From positions 1 through 24,665 of the forward strand of contig JAMCUD010000001.1 of NCBI GenBank assembly GCA_023379355.1: a stretch of 24,665 bases of DNA, in the 5' to 3' direction. The notes under the pieces were generated by a model. It had not been told where the DNA came from. It ran no database searches and saw nothing but the letters and a program-made list of their open reading frames with translations. Position 1 is the stretch's first letter. Each line of letters begins with the position of its first letter. Both the position numbers and the translations under genes were made by a program. Shown here piece by piece: positions 1 to 6,794 of this stretch. Source of the stretch: Thermoplasmatota archaeon. Its GTDB lineage: Archaea; Thermoplasmatota; Thermoplasmata; Thermoplasmatales; Thermoplasmataceae.

Positions 1-519
1 GTCTAGTAGAAGTTTCATCTTGGTAGACCCATGAGGGGATGTTAAAAAATATTTTTCCCGTGAGTACGAAGAAATTACTGCTTCAATTCTGCTGTATGAC
101 CTGTGATCACCTGACACCAGGGAGACAATATTCCTGTTCAGTGCATCCCTCGAATCACCTATAAATGGTGCTTCAATATAGTATTTGCCGGACTCACCAC
201 ACATAATTGCCATTTCCTTTGCAAAGGTGTAGCCAGTGGAGGAGATATTTACGATTATGCCTCCGGCCTGCATTGTGGACAGGACGCCTTTCTGGCCCGC
301 AAGGAAAGCAAAGCACTCGGACTCTGTTCTAAAACAGGCAAATATTATACTGCACTTTGATCCAAGTCTGAATGGCTCATCTACAAAGAGGATGTTTGGA
401 AACAGTTCGGATTTAGCCTTATCCTGATCGTAGATGCATTCAACCTTGAATCCAGTCAATATATTCCTGAGAATCGGGATGCCAAGGCTGTCCAGACCGC
501 CGAAGCCTATACCGCCCAT
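1..519 (-). CDS. 3-hydroxyisobutyrate dehydrogenase-like NAD(P)-binding protein, C-terminus cut by window edge
   Basis: Reading the minus strand from the ATG at 519-517 gives 173 open codons to the window edge. The start reads MGGIGFGGLDSLGIP, a variant of the GxGxxG-type dinucleotide-binding start of the 6-phosphogluconate/3-hydroxyisobutyrate dehydrogenase family. Further on, GGIIVNISST matches the family's 'G.ivId.St' segment and YIEAPFIGDSRDA matches 'fldAPVsGG..gA', followed by 'LVSGD'. The catalytic-lysine helical domain lies outside the window. GGAGG sits nine bases before the ATG, and the ATG follows the upstream gene's TGA by one base (TGAGATG), so the two are probably translated together. 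The second glycine of the nucleotide-binding fingerprint is altered, so cofactor use and substrate are unknown; it could be any beta-hydroxyacid dehydrogenase or a divergent relative. Confidence 0.72.
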   Translation of the reverse strand, partial: MGGIGFGGLDSLGIPILRNILTGFKVECIYDQDKAKSELFPNILFVDEPFRLGSKCSIIFACFRTESECFAFLAGQKGVLSTMQAGGIIVNISSTGYTFAKEMAIMCGESGKYYIEAPFIGDSRDALNRNIVSLVSGDHRSYSRIEAVISSYSREKYFLTSPHGSTKMKLLLD

Positions 520-520
520 C

Positions 521-1285
521 TCAGTGCCTCCTAAGTTCCAGCAGAGGAGTGCCCGTGTCCTGATAGGAGCAGAGGATTGAACCGTATGATATATTCCTGT
601 TGTCAAGGAAAGATTTCACAGTGTTAAGAGCGATTTCCGGGCGATTATTTTCCTGACTGATGTGTGTCAGAAAGATGTGCGTTTCCGGAGATGTTATCAT
701 AGATATTGCCTCTGCGGATTGCTCATTGGAGAGGTGTCCTGACTCCCCAAGGATCCTCTTCTTCAGGTAGTATGGATAATTTCCAGACTTCAGCATTTCT
801 GTATCATGATTTGCCTCGAATGCCAGTATATCACTACCCTTTGTGGCATCTATAAGGTTGCTGCTTACCTTTCCAAGGTCGGATATCACCGAGATCTTTC
901 TCTCCCCGTTCTGAATAACATACCCCACCGGTTCGGTTGCGTCGTGAGATACGTCGATGGATTTAACGGAGAAATTTCCTACGGTGGTTGATTCCCCGAT
1001 AGTGTAGGCGCTATCCAGCCCCATGGCCCTTATTGTGCCTTTCCTGCTGTAAATGTCCACAGGGATTTTCTTCGTCAGGGATCTTGTCCCCTGACAGTGG
1101 TCCCGGTGTTCGTGACTTATGAAGAGTGACTGACTCTGCCTGGGTATATTGAAGGAGGATGTTGAATCAAGGAATCTCTTGGCTGAGATCCCGAAATCTA
1201 TTATGAGAAGGTCGGAGGAATCCCAGATAAGTGTGCAGTTACCCTTACTGCCACTGGAGATCATCTTGAAAAATATCGAATCCAT
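521..1285 (-). CDS. MBL-fold metallohydrolase, WalJ/YycJ type
   Basis: The 254-residue protein has the metallo-beta-lactamase-fold signature HEHRDH at residues 58-63, with further likely metal ligands H114, D136 and H208. The stretches FEANHDTEMLK, YYLKKRILGESGHLSNEQ and LTHISQENN follow the pattern of the WalJ/YycJ family (cytoplasmic exonuclease-like or RNase Z-like hydrolases). Length is normal for the family. A TATA-like box is centred about 26 bases before the ATG and no Shine-Dalgarno sequence is visible, so the message is probably leaderless. It is the first gene of a two-gene unit with the dehydrogenase-like gene downstream. The family is well supported; the in vivo substrate (DNA end, RNA or small molecule) is not shown by the sequence. 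Confidence 0.88.
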   Translation of the reverse strand: MDSIFFKMISSGSKGNCTLIWDSSDLLIIDFGISAKRFLDSTSSFNIPRQSQSLFISHEHRDHCQGTRSLTKKIPVDIYSRKGTIRAMGLDSAYTIGESTTVGNFSVKSIDVSHDATEPVGYVIQNGERKISVISDLGKVSSNLIDATKGSDILAFEANHDTEMLKSGNYPYYLKKRILGESGHLSNEQSAEAISMITSPETHIFLTHISQENNRPEIALNTVKSFLDNRNISYGSILCSYQDTGTPLLELRRH

Positions 1286-1305
1286 GTAAAAGGAAAGATG
1301 ATGGA

Positions 1306-1317
1306 GATATCTTAACC
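1306..1317 (-). promoter_or_regulatory. TATA-like promoter of the WalJ gene
   Basis: The minus strand reads GGTTAAGATATC here, with the TTAAGATA core centred about 26 bases before the ATG at 1285. This is the spacing expected for an archaeal leaderless transcript. It is a motif match only. Confidence 0.45.
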
Positions 1318-1342
1318 TTACTTCTCCATAACATAAGAGAGA

Positions 1343-2545
1343 TCAGGTTGGTTTGTTTATTACCTCGAATTTCCTCTCATTCCTGAGAAAAGCGTATAAT
1401 CCCCAGATTCCCCCTATTGTTTCGAGGGGGCCTATGATGAAGAAGAACATAGGGACCATTAATAATGCCTTCTTCAGGAATGAACCCTGTCTCCTGGATA
1501 CCTGATGGTTGATATGGAGCCCATTCCAGTAGAACCATATCCAGAAACTGAAGGTAAATGCCCACATTATCCCCATTGGCGGGGTAATAATCTCAAAGCT
1601 TATCACGTGAAGATGCTGAAGTATCATAACCCCCAGTATTACGTTCTGTGTTATCATGCTGCTCCAGAATAATACTGAGTAAATGAGCAGGAGCCGGTAT
1701 TTCCAAGGGAGCGGACCATAAATGCCTAGGTTTGTGAGGTCCACAAGCCACCTCCTCCTCTGCTTCAACATGTCCCGCACACTTGAGGGGGAAGCCCCAT
1801 AAGTGAAAGCGGGAAGAAAAGAAGATTTGCCCGGATATTTGCTGGAAAACCTCAGTCCAAAGCAACTGTCATCGGAAATCGGCCTGCTTCCATTATCCCA
1901 CCCTATCTCCTCTTCTACGTCTCCCCTTACCAGAAGGTTCTCACCGTGAAGACCTACAAGGGGGGTTTTTAACAGCGCCGTGAAGAAATAGAACCTCGTC
2001 ATGTCATCCGTTGGCCTCATGGAGTCTGCATATTTCGCAATGATAGAATCTGAGTTGTCATGGGGAAAAGCAAGTACTCCCTGAGCAAGAGGGTACTTGG
2101 TGCCTTTAAACTTAATGTGTTCAGCAATGGCCGCTATTGTGTCAGAACCAACTGAAGCATCATCATCAAGGTGGAAAAGCCAGGTGCCAGATCCCATCTC
2201 TCCTCTTTCCATATGGTACTCAAGTGCATACTGAAGTGCCCTTGATTTGTTCAGAGATCCCAATTTCGTCTGATATTCCTTTGGAACAATTATCAGGTTC
2301 ACATTCTTATCAAGGTACCGTTCTCTGATGTTTTCAATTCCCTCTGACCAGTCTTCGGTCACTACATCTATCCTCCAATTATCAAGATTCAGCGGAGCGA
2401 ACTTTATAATGGAGTCTATGACTCTGAAAAGCGCTGAGAGGTTAGACACCTTTGCAATGGTTGGAATTTCAAAAATCACCCTGTTATCCAGGCGACCTGT
2501 AAATTTTGACACGCGAATACTATGGGAACTGATTGCCCCCCACAA
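1343..2545 (-). CDS. GT2-family membrane glycosyltransferase (main part)
   Basis: The 400-residue frame carries a GT2 catalytic domain and C-terminal membrane segments. Visible motifs are VIFEIPTI (residues 23-30, the usual first strand), the DxD-like HLDDDASV (125-132), SDDSCFG (224-230) and QRRRW (262-266), the acceptor-site motif of processive-type GT2 enzymes. Hydrophobic segments lie near residues 283-313, 323-345 and 363-388. The arrangement resembles archaeal 'egghead-like' GT2 proteins that use nucleotide sugars at the membrane. The only start at the 5' end is a TTG with no promoter of its own; the adjacent 69-codon frame upstream supplies membrane segments and overlaps this one at a six-G run. 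This frame is therefore probably the body of a longer protein. Sugar donor and acceptor are unknown. Confidence 0.82.
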   Translation of the reverse strand: MWGAISSHSIRVSKFTGRLDNRVIFEIPTIAKVSNLSALFRVIDSIIKFAPLNLDNWRIDVVTEDWSEGIENIRERYLDKNVNLIIVPKEYQTKLGSLNKSRALQYALEYHMERGEMGSGTWLFHLDDDASVGSDTIAAIAEHIKFKGTKYPLAQGVLAFPHDNSDSIIAKYADSMRPTDDMTRFYFFTALLKTPLVGLHGENLLVRGDVEEEIGWDNGSRPISDDSCFGLRFSSKYPGKSSFLPAFTYGASPSSVRDMLKQRRRWLVDLTNLGIYGPLPWKYRLLLIYSVLFWSSMITQNVILGVMILQHLHVISFEIITPPMGIMWAFTFSFWIWFYWNGLHINHQVSRRQGSFLKKALLMVPMFFFIIGPLETIGGIWGLYAFLRNERKFEVINKPT

Positions 2546-2729
2546 ATGACATAATGATTATGGGCATCCCGAAGGACCATGACAGGGTCGCGTAGATACT
2601 GAACGGAGTCCAGACATTGCTGAAATTAATGATTGCAAGATATATGACGGAAAAGAATATGGCAACCATGATCCAGAGACTTACACCGAGCCTTGGACCG
2701 AGTTCCTTCTCCCCAACTTGATCCATCAT
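2520..2729 (-). CDS. N-terminal membrane segment of the GT2 glycosyltransferase, out of frame with its body
   Basis: This 69-codon frame begins with ATG at 2729, with a TATA-like box at leaderless spacing. It encodes a short charged head and two hydrophobic segments (roughly residues 17-34 and 42-63), then stops 26 bases inside the glycosyltransferase frame. The two frames meet at six consecutive G on the minus strand (2536-2541). Removing one G joins them as ...MSFVGAISSHSIRV... without a stop, giving a protein of about 460 residues. The likeliest explanations are a base-call indel in the homopolymer, a real recent frameshift, or slippage during expression. A separate small membrane protein translationally coupled to the TTG start of the next frame is possible but less likely. 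Confidence 0.55.
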   Translation of the reverse strand: MMDQVGEKELGPRLGVSLWIMVAIFFSVIYLAIINFSNVWTPFSIYATLSWSFGMPIIIMSFVGGNQFP

Positions 2730-2752
2730 GTACCATAAGGTATATCAACATG

Positions 2753-2762
2753 GTAATAAAAG
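2753..2762 (-). promoter_or_regulatory. TATA-like promoter of the glycosyltransferase
   Basis: The minus strand reads CTTTTATTAC here, centred about 28 bases before the ATG at 2729. This leaderless spacing supports translation beginning at 2729 rather than at the internal TTG at 2545. Confidence 0.45.
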
Positions 2763-2823
2763 ATCACCTAATGTCTGACAAATTTCGCATGATTGATAAG
2801 AAAGAAACCATTCCTGCATTTTT

Positions 2824-4863
2824 CTATTTTTTTGAGCGTTTCCTGATAATTTCGTAGACAGCCACAAAAAGGACAACCCCCAGTGAGGACCCTATATAAG
2901 GGCTAAGATTCAATGGATAGATGATCTTAGTTAGGGTTATATTTTTCAAAATTGTCTGACCGTCTGATACTGAAAAGTTGTAGTAGAAATCATGATAGCC
3001 TGGGCTGGATACCAATAACGAATAGCTTCCGGACTTCAGTCTTATGCTGTAATTTCCCCCTGTTTCCCTTATTTCCTTACCATTGATGAAAAATTCAGAA
3101 TTGCCGGGTGTGAAAGACCCCATGATTTGAGAGAATGGTATAAGGGTAACATTATGAGACGAATCATTTGCTCCATTGACTATAAAAGTACCACTTCCGT
3201 TCTGAAGGTAGTAATCTGTTCCATTTATGATACTGTAAGTATAAGTTCCGTTAATCAACTGGAATGTTATGTTGCTCTCCGTGGAGACCTTTTGTGTTGA
3301 ATTGTTAATCTCAAGGCCCCAAGTGTTGCTGTCCCTGACACCATTTTCATGGAAAGTTACGTTGAAGAGAACATAGGAGAAAATAACTGTTGTATTATTT
3401 TCCCTGCCACTGACATTTACTATACCGGCTGAACTCTTTACCACCGAATTGTCCGGACCGACCGAGTACCTGTATGTACCATTTGGAAGATGGGTGATCA
3501 GGTTTTCCCCTGCGGATGAAATATTCATTCCATCAATGTTTACCCACCAATTTGTGCCCTTGAAGAGGCCTTTCTCAGAGAAATTTACCGGGAATTCTCC
3601 TTCATAGTAGTGATAAATGCCCCCTGCTTTCAGGTGAACCTTGAGAATATAACGCTGGAGACCTCCATTGTAAAGTTTAACTGTATAATTTCCTGGTCCG
3701 AGTGTGAGATTTACCTGCCCTCCAACGAAAGTGTGGTTTGTGCCGTTTATGGAAAGTTCTCCAGTATCAAATGGGGAACTTACCTTCAGTATTGATATAT
3801 TTGAACTGTAATATACAATGCCCTCGCTTTCGGAGCCATTTTGAACGCTTTCAAATATTGTCCCGTTTTGGATGTAATAATGGGCCGTAGATAAAGCGTT
3901 TGTTATTGTTTCACCCGTATCTAAACCGTAATTTATTGCGTTTGTTATCTCCTGGAAGTTGTGGCCATTCCAGAACTCCAGAGTCATGGTAAGATTGGAT
4001 TTATTGTCCCTGGTGCTTGAGCCGCCACCCGGACCACCGAGGATAAATTCAGCGTCATAATAAAGCCCTTCCGGATTGTTCTGCTGACCATCCACTACAA
4101 AGTTACTGTCACTCACTGCAGACCCTGAAGCAAAGATGAAGGTGACCCTGTCGTAGGTAACCCAGCCATACTCATCATTGTACATGAATGTAACCTGGGG
4201 TGTTCCATTTGAGTCCAGGGAGCTGTTCATCATGAGACTGAGGGAGAATGGCCCCTTAAGGCTAATATTACTCCCTGGAAGGCTGTTTGATGCGGATGCG
4301 ATATAGACATTGCCATCCACAGAAGAATAGACAGCCCCATTACCTGAGATTGAAGAATTGTGCATCTCCGAGGAACTTGACGAGAAATTCCAAACGTTAT
4401 CCTCGAAATTTATGTTATAATCAGAGGTGTTGAGGATAGCAACATCCTGGGTCCAGTATACATATGTATTTCCTGCATATTGGAATTTGAGATTCAGGTT
4501 CAGTTGAATGCTCATGTTCTTTCCCAGAGACCCGCTCACATTAAGGTCATTTACGAAAGCAGAACCCAGAAACGAAGAACTGGAGTATTCATAAGAGCCA
4601 TTCTGGGAGACCCCGGCATCAGCCAGGCCGATAGAATAAGGTGAACCGAACAGGCCTGAGCCCGTTAAGAACGAGGAAGAAGATGCTGGCCCTGAATTAC
4701 CTGAAATTCTGCCTTCGGGCACTTTATCCAATGACTGTGAATCTGCAACAATCACCGACATCAGGAAAAGAAGAACCATAAGAACTGCAACAGTGCATTT
4801 CCTATTTCGCATTGCCTTTCCTAATAAGGCCATCACCATTCGCAGAACAGAGCTTATACCCAT
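2824..4863 (-). CDS. thermopsin-family (peptidase A5) acid protease, membrane-anchored
   Basis: The 679-residue protein has a charged N-terminus and a signal-type hydrophobic segment (about residues 22-40). The thermopsin domain covers about 75-370. Landmarks are GLADAG (normally GIADYG), a stretch with WTQDVAILNTS, NVWNFSS, NDEYGWVTYD, ILGGPGGGSST and EFWNGHNFQE, all closely resembling Sulfolobus thermopsin. After it come repeated beta-rich modules with 'F.E.Gl..gt.W.v.i.g' and 'NGTY.Y' patterns (about 430-580), a PEGA-like module (about 590-645), and one C-terminal transmembrane segment ending in RKRSKK. Many N-x-S/T sites suggest heavy glycosylation outside the cell. Thermopsins are pepstatin-insensitive proteases active at low pH and high temperature, so peptide scavenging at the cell surface is likely. 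Catalytic residues cannot be named from sequence. A TATA-like box upstream fits a leaderless start at 4863. Confidence 0.9.
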   Translation of the reverse strand: MGISSVLRMVMALLGKAMRNRKCTVAVLMVLLFLMSVIVADSQSLDKVPEGRISGNSGPASSSSFLTGSGLFGSPYSIGLADAGVSQNGSYEYSSSSFLGSAFVNDLNVSGSLGKNMSIQLNLNLKFQYAGNTYVYWTQDVAILNTSDYNINFEDNVWNFSSSSSEMHNSSISGNGAVYSSVDGNVYIASASNSLPGSNISLKGPFSLSLMMNSSLDSNGTPQVTFMYNDEYGWVTYDRVTFIFASGSAVSDSNFVVDGQQNNPEGLYYDAEFILGGPGGGSSTRDNKSNLTMTLEFWNGHNFQEITNAINYGLDTGETITNALSTAHYYIQNGTIFESVQNGSESEGIVYYSSNISILKVSSPFDTGELSINGTNHTFVGGQVNLTLGPGNYTVKLYNGGLQRYILKVHLKAGGIYHYYEGEFPVNFSEKGLFKGTNWWVNIDGMNISSAGENLITHLPNGTYRYSVGPDNSVVKSSAGIVNVSGRENNTTVIFSYVLFNVTFHENGVRDSNTWGLEINNSTQKVSTESNITFQLINGTYTYSIINGTDYYLQNGSGTFIVNGANDSSHNVTLIPFSQIMGSFTPGNSEFFINGKEIRETGGNYSIRLKSGSYSLLVSSPGYHDFYYNFSVSDGQTILKNITLTKIIYPLNLSPYIGSSLGVVLFVAVYEIIRKRSKK

Positions 4864-4880
4864 GGAATGCCAGAATGTGT

Positions 4881-4889
4881 ACTTAAATT
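4881..4889 (-). promoter_or_regulatory. TATA-like promoter of the thermopsin gene
   Basis: The minus strand reads AATTTAAGT here, about 22 bases before the ATG at 4863. No Shine-Dalgarno sequence is visible, which fits a leaderless or nearly leaderless message. Confidence 0.35.
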
Positions 4890-4933
4890 GCAGGATTTAG
4901 CTATTTTGGTACGCGTACCCCCTTCCCAGATCT

Positions 4934-5374
4934 TCAGAACAATATCCTGACTTTCCAGGAACTCTTTTCCTGCATGACGTCATTCTTCAGTCCTCTTCTG
5001 GTGAGTTCATCCGATGTTTTTTCCGCATCCGCCATCTTCGCGAAATTCAGGTATATGGAATCCAGACCGAATTCAGGCATCACTGCCTGATTAGCAAGTA
5101 CATCGGAGATTGAATTCATTACACTGTTGAATGTTTCTTCTGAGACCCTGAGTTTTCCAGCTTTAACTCTCGAAAGACCAGCCTCCTTGATCCCATCTGA
5201 AGTAATCCTGTTGACTCTCTTCCTGATCCTGCCTGTTGAACCGGCAAAGCTCGAACCAACAACAGCTATACCGACAATCAGAACAATAAGGGAATATTCT
5301 ATATTGCTGTAGGAATATAGAATAGCACCCACTAGAAGCAGGATGAGCCCTGCGATCAATCGAAATGGAGTCAT
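4934..5374 (-). CDS. small membrane protein of unknown function
   Basis: The 146-residue protein begins with two closely spaced hydrophobic helices (about residues 5-22 and 26-44), then a basic linker (GRIRKRVNR) and a roughly 95-residue soluble, mixed-charge tail predicted to lie in the cytoplasm by the positive-inside rule. I do not recognise a family. A TATA-like TCTATATTAT lies at leaderless spacing upstream, so the gene is probably transcribed alone. It sits between the thermopsin gene and another small two-helix membrane protein, but nothing ties their functions. Codon use resembles neighbouring genes, supporting a real gene. Confidence 0.68.
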   Translation of the reverse strand: MTPFRLIAGLILLLVGAILYSYSNIEYSLIVLIVGIAVVGSSFAGSTGRIRKRVNRITSDGIKEAGLSRVKAGKLRVSEETFNSVMNSISDVLANQAVMPEFGLDSIYLNFAKMADAEKTSDELTRRGLKNDVMQEKSSWKVRILF

Positions 5375-5390
5375 TTTCCCAGCTTAAAGC

Positions 5391-5400
5391 ATAATATAGA
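5391..5400 (-). promoter_or_regulatory. TATA-like promoter of the 146-residue membrane protein
   Basis: The minus strand reads TCTATATTAT here, centred about 21-22 bases before the ATG at 5374. The short distance to the start codon suggests a leaderless transcript. Confidence 0.4.
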
Positions 5401-5567
5401 GAATTAAGTTTTTCGTTAATTCGGGCAATATATATTCCTGACCATCCTGCATCCACCCATTGAACTTTTGCTAAAGTAATATAATCGAATTTAAAAATTG
5501 GATTGCCATCAAGCTGAACAGTAAACTATGGACTAAGATCAAATGGAATCTTTTCGCCCTAATACTT

Positions 5568-5903
5568 CTATTTTATGTGTGCTCTGTAAAAAAGATGACC
5601 GAACTTTATTCCATAACTTACCATGAATGAAACAGAGTAGGCGATATACGTCCATATGAAGGAGAAAGCTACAATAAATATCCATCTCAGCTTAACCTGA
5701 CCGGATGAAAGGAGCATTGCAGTTATCACCAGACCAACAAGGAGAAGCGCTATGGTTGAACTTCTTGCCATCTTAAGGTCCTCCGCTGATTTTGAGGGCC
5801 TCAGATAAAACTTACCTACACCTAAGCAGTTCTCGCAAATTTTCTTCCCTTCGTCGAGATATCCTTTACCGCCGCACTCCCGACATAAGCTGGAATCATT
5901 CAA
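5568..5903 (-). CDS. membrane protein with DnaJ-like zinc-binding motifs
   Basis: The 111-residue protein opens with two CxxCxGxG-type motifs, CRECGGKG (from C7) and CENCLGVG (from C23). Their spacing forms one zinc site as in the DnaJ central domain. Two hydrophobic helices follow (about residues 48-66 and 73-95). The likely topology is a cytoplasmic zinc knuckle anchored by a membrane hairpin. There is no J-domain or substrate-binding domain, so this is not DnaJ itself. The start is TTG at 5903; no ATG or GTG exists in frame before the upstream stop, and a TATA-like box sits about 26 bases upstream. Function is unknown; thiol/zinc-dependent protein-protein contact is the usual role of such motifs. 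Confidence 0.66.
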   Translation of the reverse strand: MNDSSLCRECGGKGYLDEGKKICENCLGVGKFYLRPSKSAEDLKMARSSTIALLLVGLVITAMLLSSGQVKLRWIFIVAFSFIWTYIAYSVSFMVSYGIKFGHLFYRAHIK

Positions 5904-6190
5904 TGCATGTTCATCTCAGACAAAGCATAAAAGGTTTGCCGGTATTTGAAATTTCATCTGAATTTAATTAGATTAGATGCTGAATTAATCTGCTTTTATT
6001 CATATATAAACAGTAATTGCGTCTCTAATTAGAAACTAAAGTGTAATTCTGGTTAATATGGTGATTTTCCAGCATTTTCATGCAATGTTGCCATCCTAAA
6101 TTGGGTTGAACCATACTCTGTCCATGGGATGATGCGGTAGGCTGTACTTCAAGTGCAAGGTTCTGATAGGCTTCTCTTCAGGTAGCAATA
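5904..6190. other. AT-rich intergenic region without a recognised gene
   Basis: This stretch of nearly 290 bases lies downstream of the acetyltransferase-like gene and upstream of the zinc-motif gene. I found no convincing reading frame, RNA gene or strong hairpin in it apart from the TATA-like box at its left end. The right half (about 6060-6190) is less AT-rich and gives interrupted minus-strand frames, so it could hold a decayed gene, but nothing was identifiable. Confidence 0.4.
5926..5933 (-). promoter_or_regulatory. TATA-like promoter of the zinc-motif membrane protein
   Basis: The minus strand reads CTTTTATG here, centred about 26 bases before the TTG start at 5903. It supports a leaderless message beginning with a non-ATG codon. 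Confidence 0.35.
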
Positions 6191-6703
6191 TCAGACCTTC
6201 ATGAATAGAAGGGAAACTTTGCCCCAATAACTGTCGTGAATATCTATTCCTGTAGGTGTGAAACCAAGGTTTATGTAAAAATCCTTCAGGTCTTCGATTG
6301 ATTCAACTTCAAGTGCTTCGACCGAGAGTTGCGGTGCGATATATTTCCTTATGACTGAAATCATATGAGATGCGACTTCACCTCGATTCTCAGTAAGTTT
6401 ATTCCTGGAAATCATTTCCAGCGTGATAACATTCTCCTTCTCTTTCTTTTTCTGCAGACTCATAGCAGCTAGCCCCTCAATTTCTTTCCCTTTTCCCTTC
6501 TTCAGCAGCACAATGTTATTGGCTTCAAATGACCATTCATAGAAGTATTTCAAAGGGTATTCCCGCATTTTTCCCATTGGTGCCATGAAAGGTGTTGTAA
6601 CATCATCTCTTGAAATAGTTCTGTATCCGGTTGGAAGTTCCATTGAGAAGCCTGAGTTGAATGTCACTCTGGGCATAGATCGAAATGCTGCTATTGAATT
6701 CAA
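6191..6703 (-). CDS. probable GNAT-family N-acetyltransferase
   Basis: The 170-residue protein has the general pattern of a GNAT domain: an early 'yRtISrDD' strand-helix start, a central beta strand region (IEGLAAMSLQ, then VITLEMISRN), a helix beginning EVASHMISVIRKYI in the acetyl-CoA-binding position, and the C-terminal FYINLGFTPTG typical of many GNAT enzymes ('FYeklGF...g'). The pyrophosphate-binding R/Q-x-x-G-x-G/A loop is not classical, reading ENRGEVAS, so assignment is moderate. The frame starts with TTG at 6703; an in-frame ATG ten codons in (6676) is a plausible alternative. It is divergent from the MFS transporter, sharing a 91-base promoter region, which hints at an export-plus-modification resistance pair, though this is only inference. 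Confidence 0.58.
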   Translation of the reverse strand: MNSIAAFRSMPRVTFNSGFSMELPTGYRTISRDDVTTPFMAPMGKMREYPLKYFYEWSFEANNIVLLKKGKGKEIEGLAAMSLQKKKEKENVITLEMISRNKLTENRGEVASHMISVIRKYIAPQLSVEALEVESIEDLKDFYINLGFTPTGIDIHDSYWGKVSLLFMKV

Positions 6704-6794
6704 AGCTTACCCGTGCGAGGAGAGGTAAATGTTATACATCATCATGGGCTTATCCCTTAAAAAGTGGGGAAATACGATGACAGAGGAAGAATAG
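6704..6794. promoter_or_regulatory. divergent promoter region (acetyltransferase-like gene / MFS transporter)
   Basis: For the minus-strand gene, TATAACATTTA lies about 28 bases before the TTG at 6703. For the plus-strand transporter, CTTAAAAAG (about 6754-6762) precedes the ATG at 6795, with a purine-rich GAGGAAGA just before the ATG that may serve as a ribosome binding site. No operator-like repeat was seen. Confidence 0.4.
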
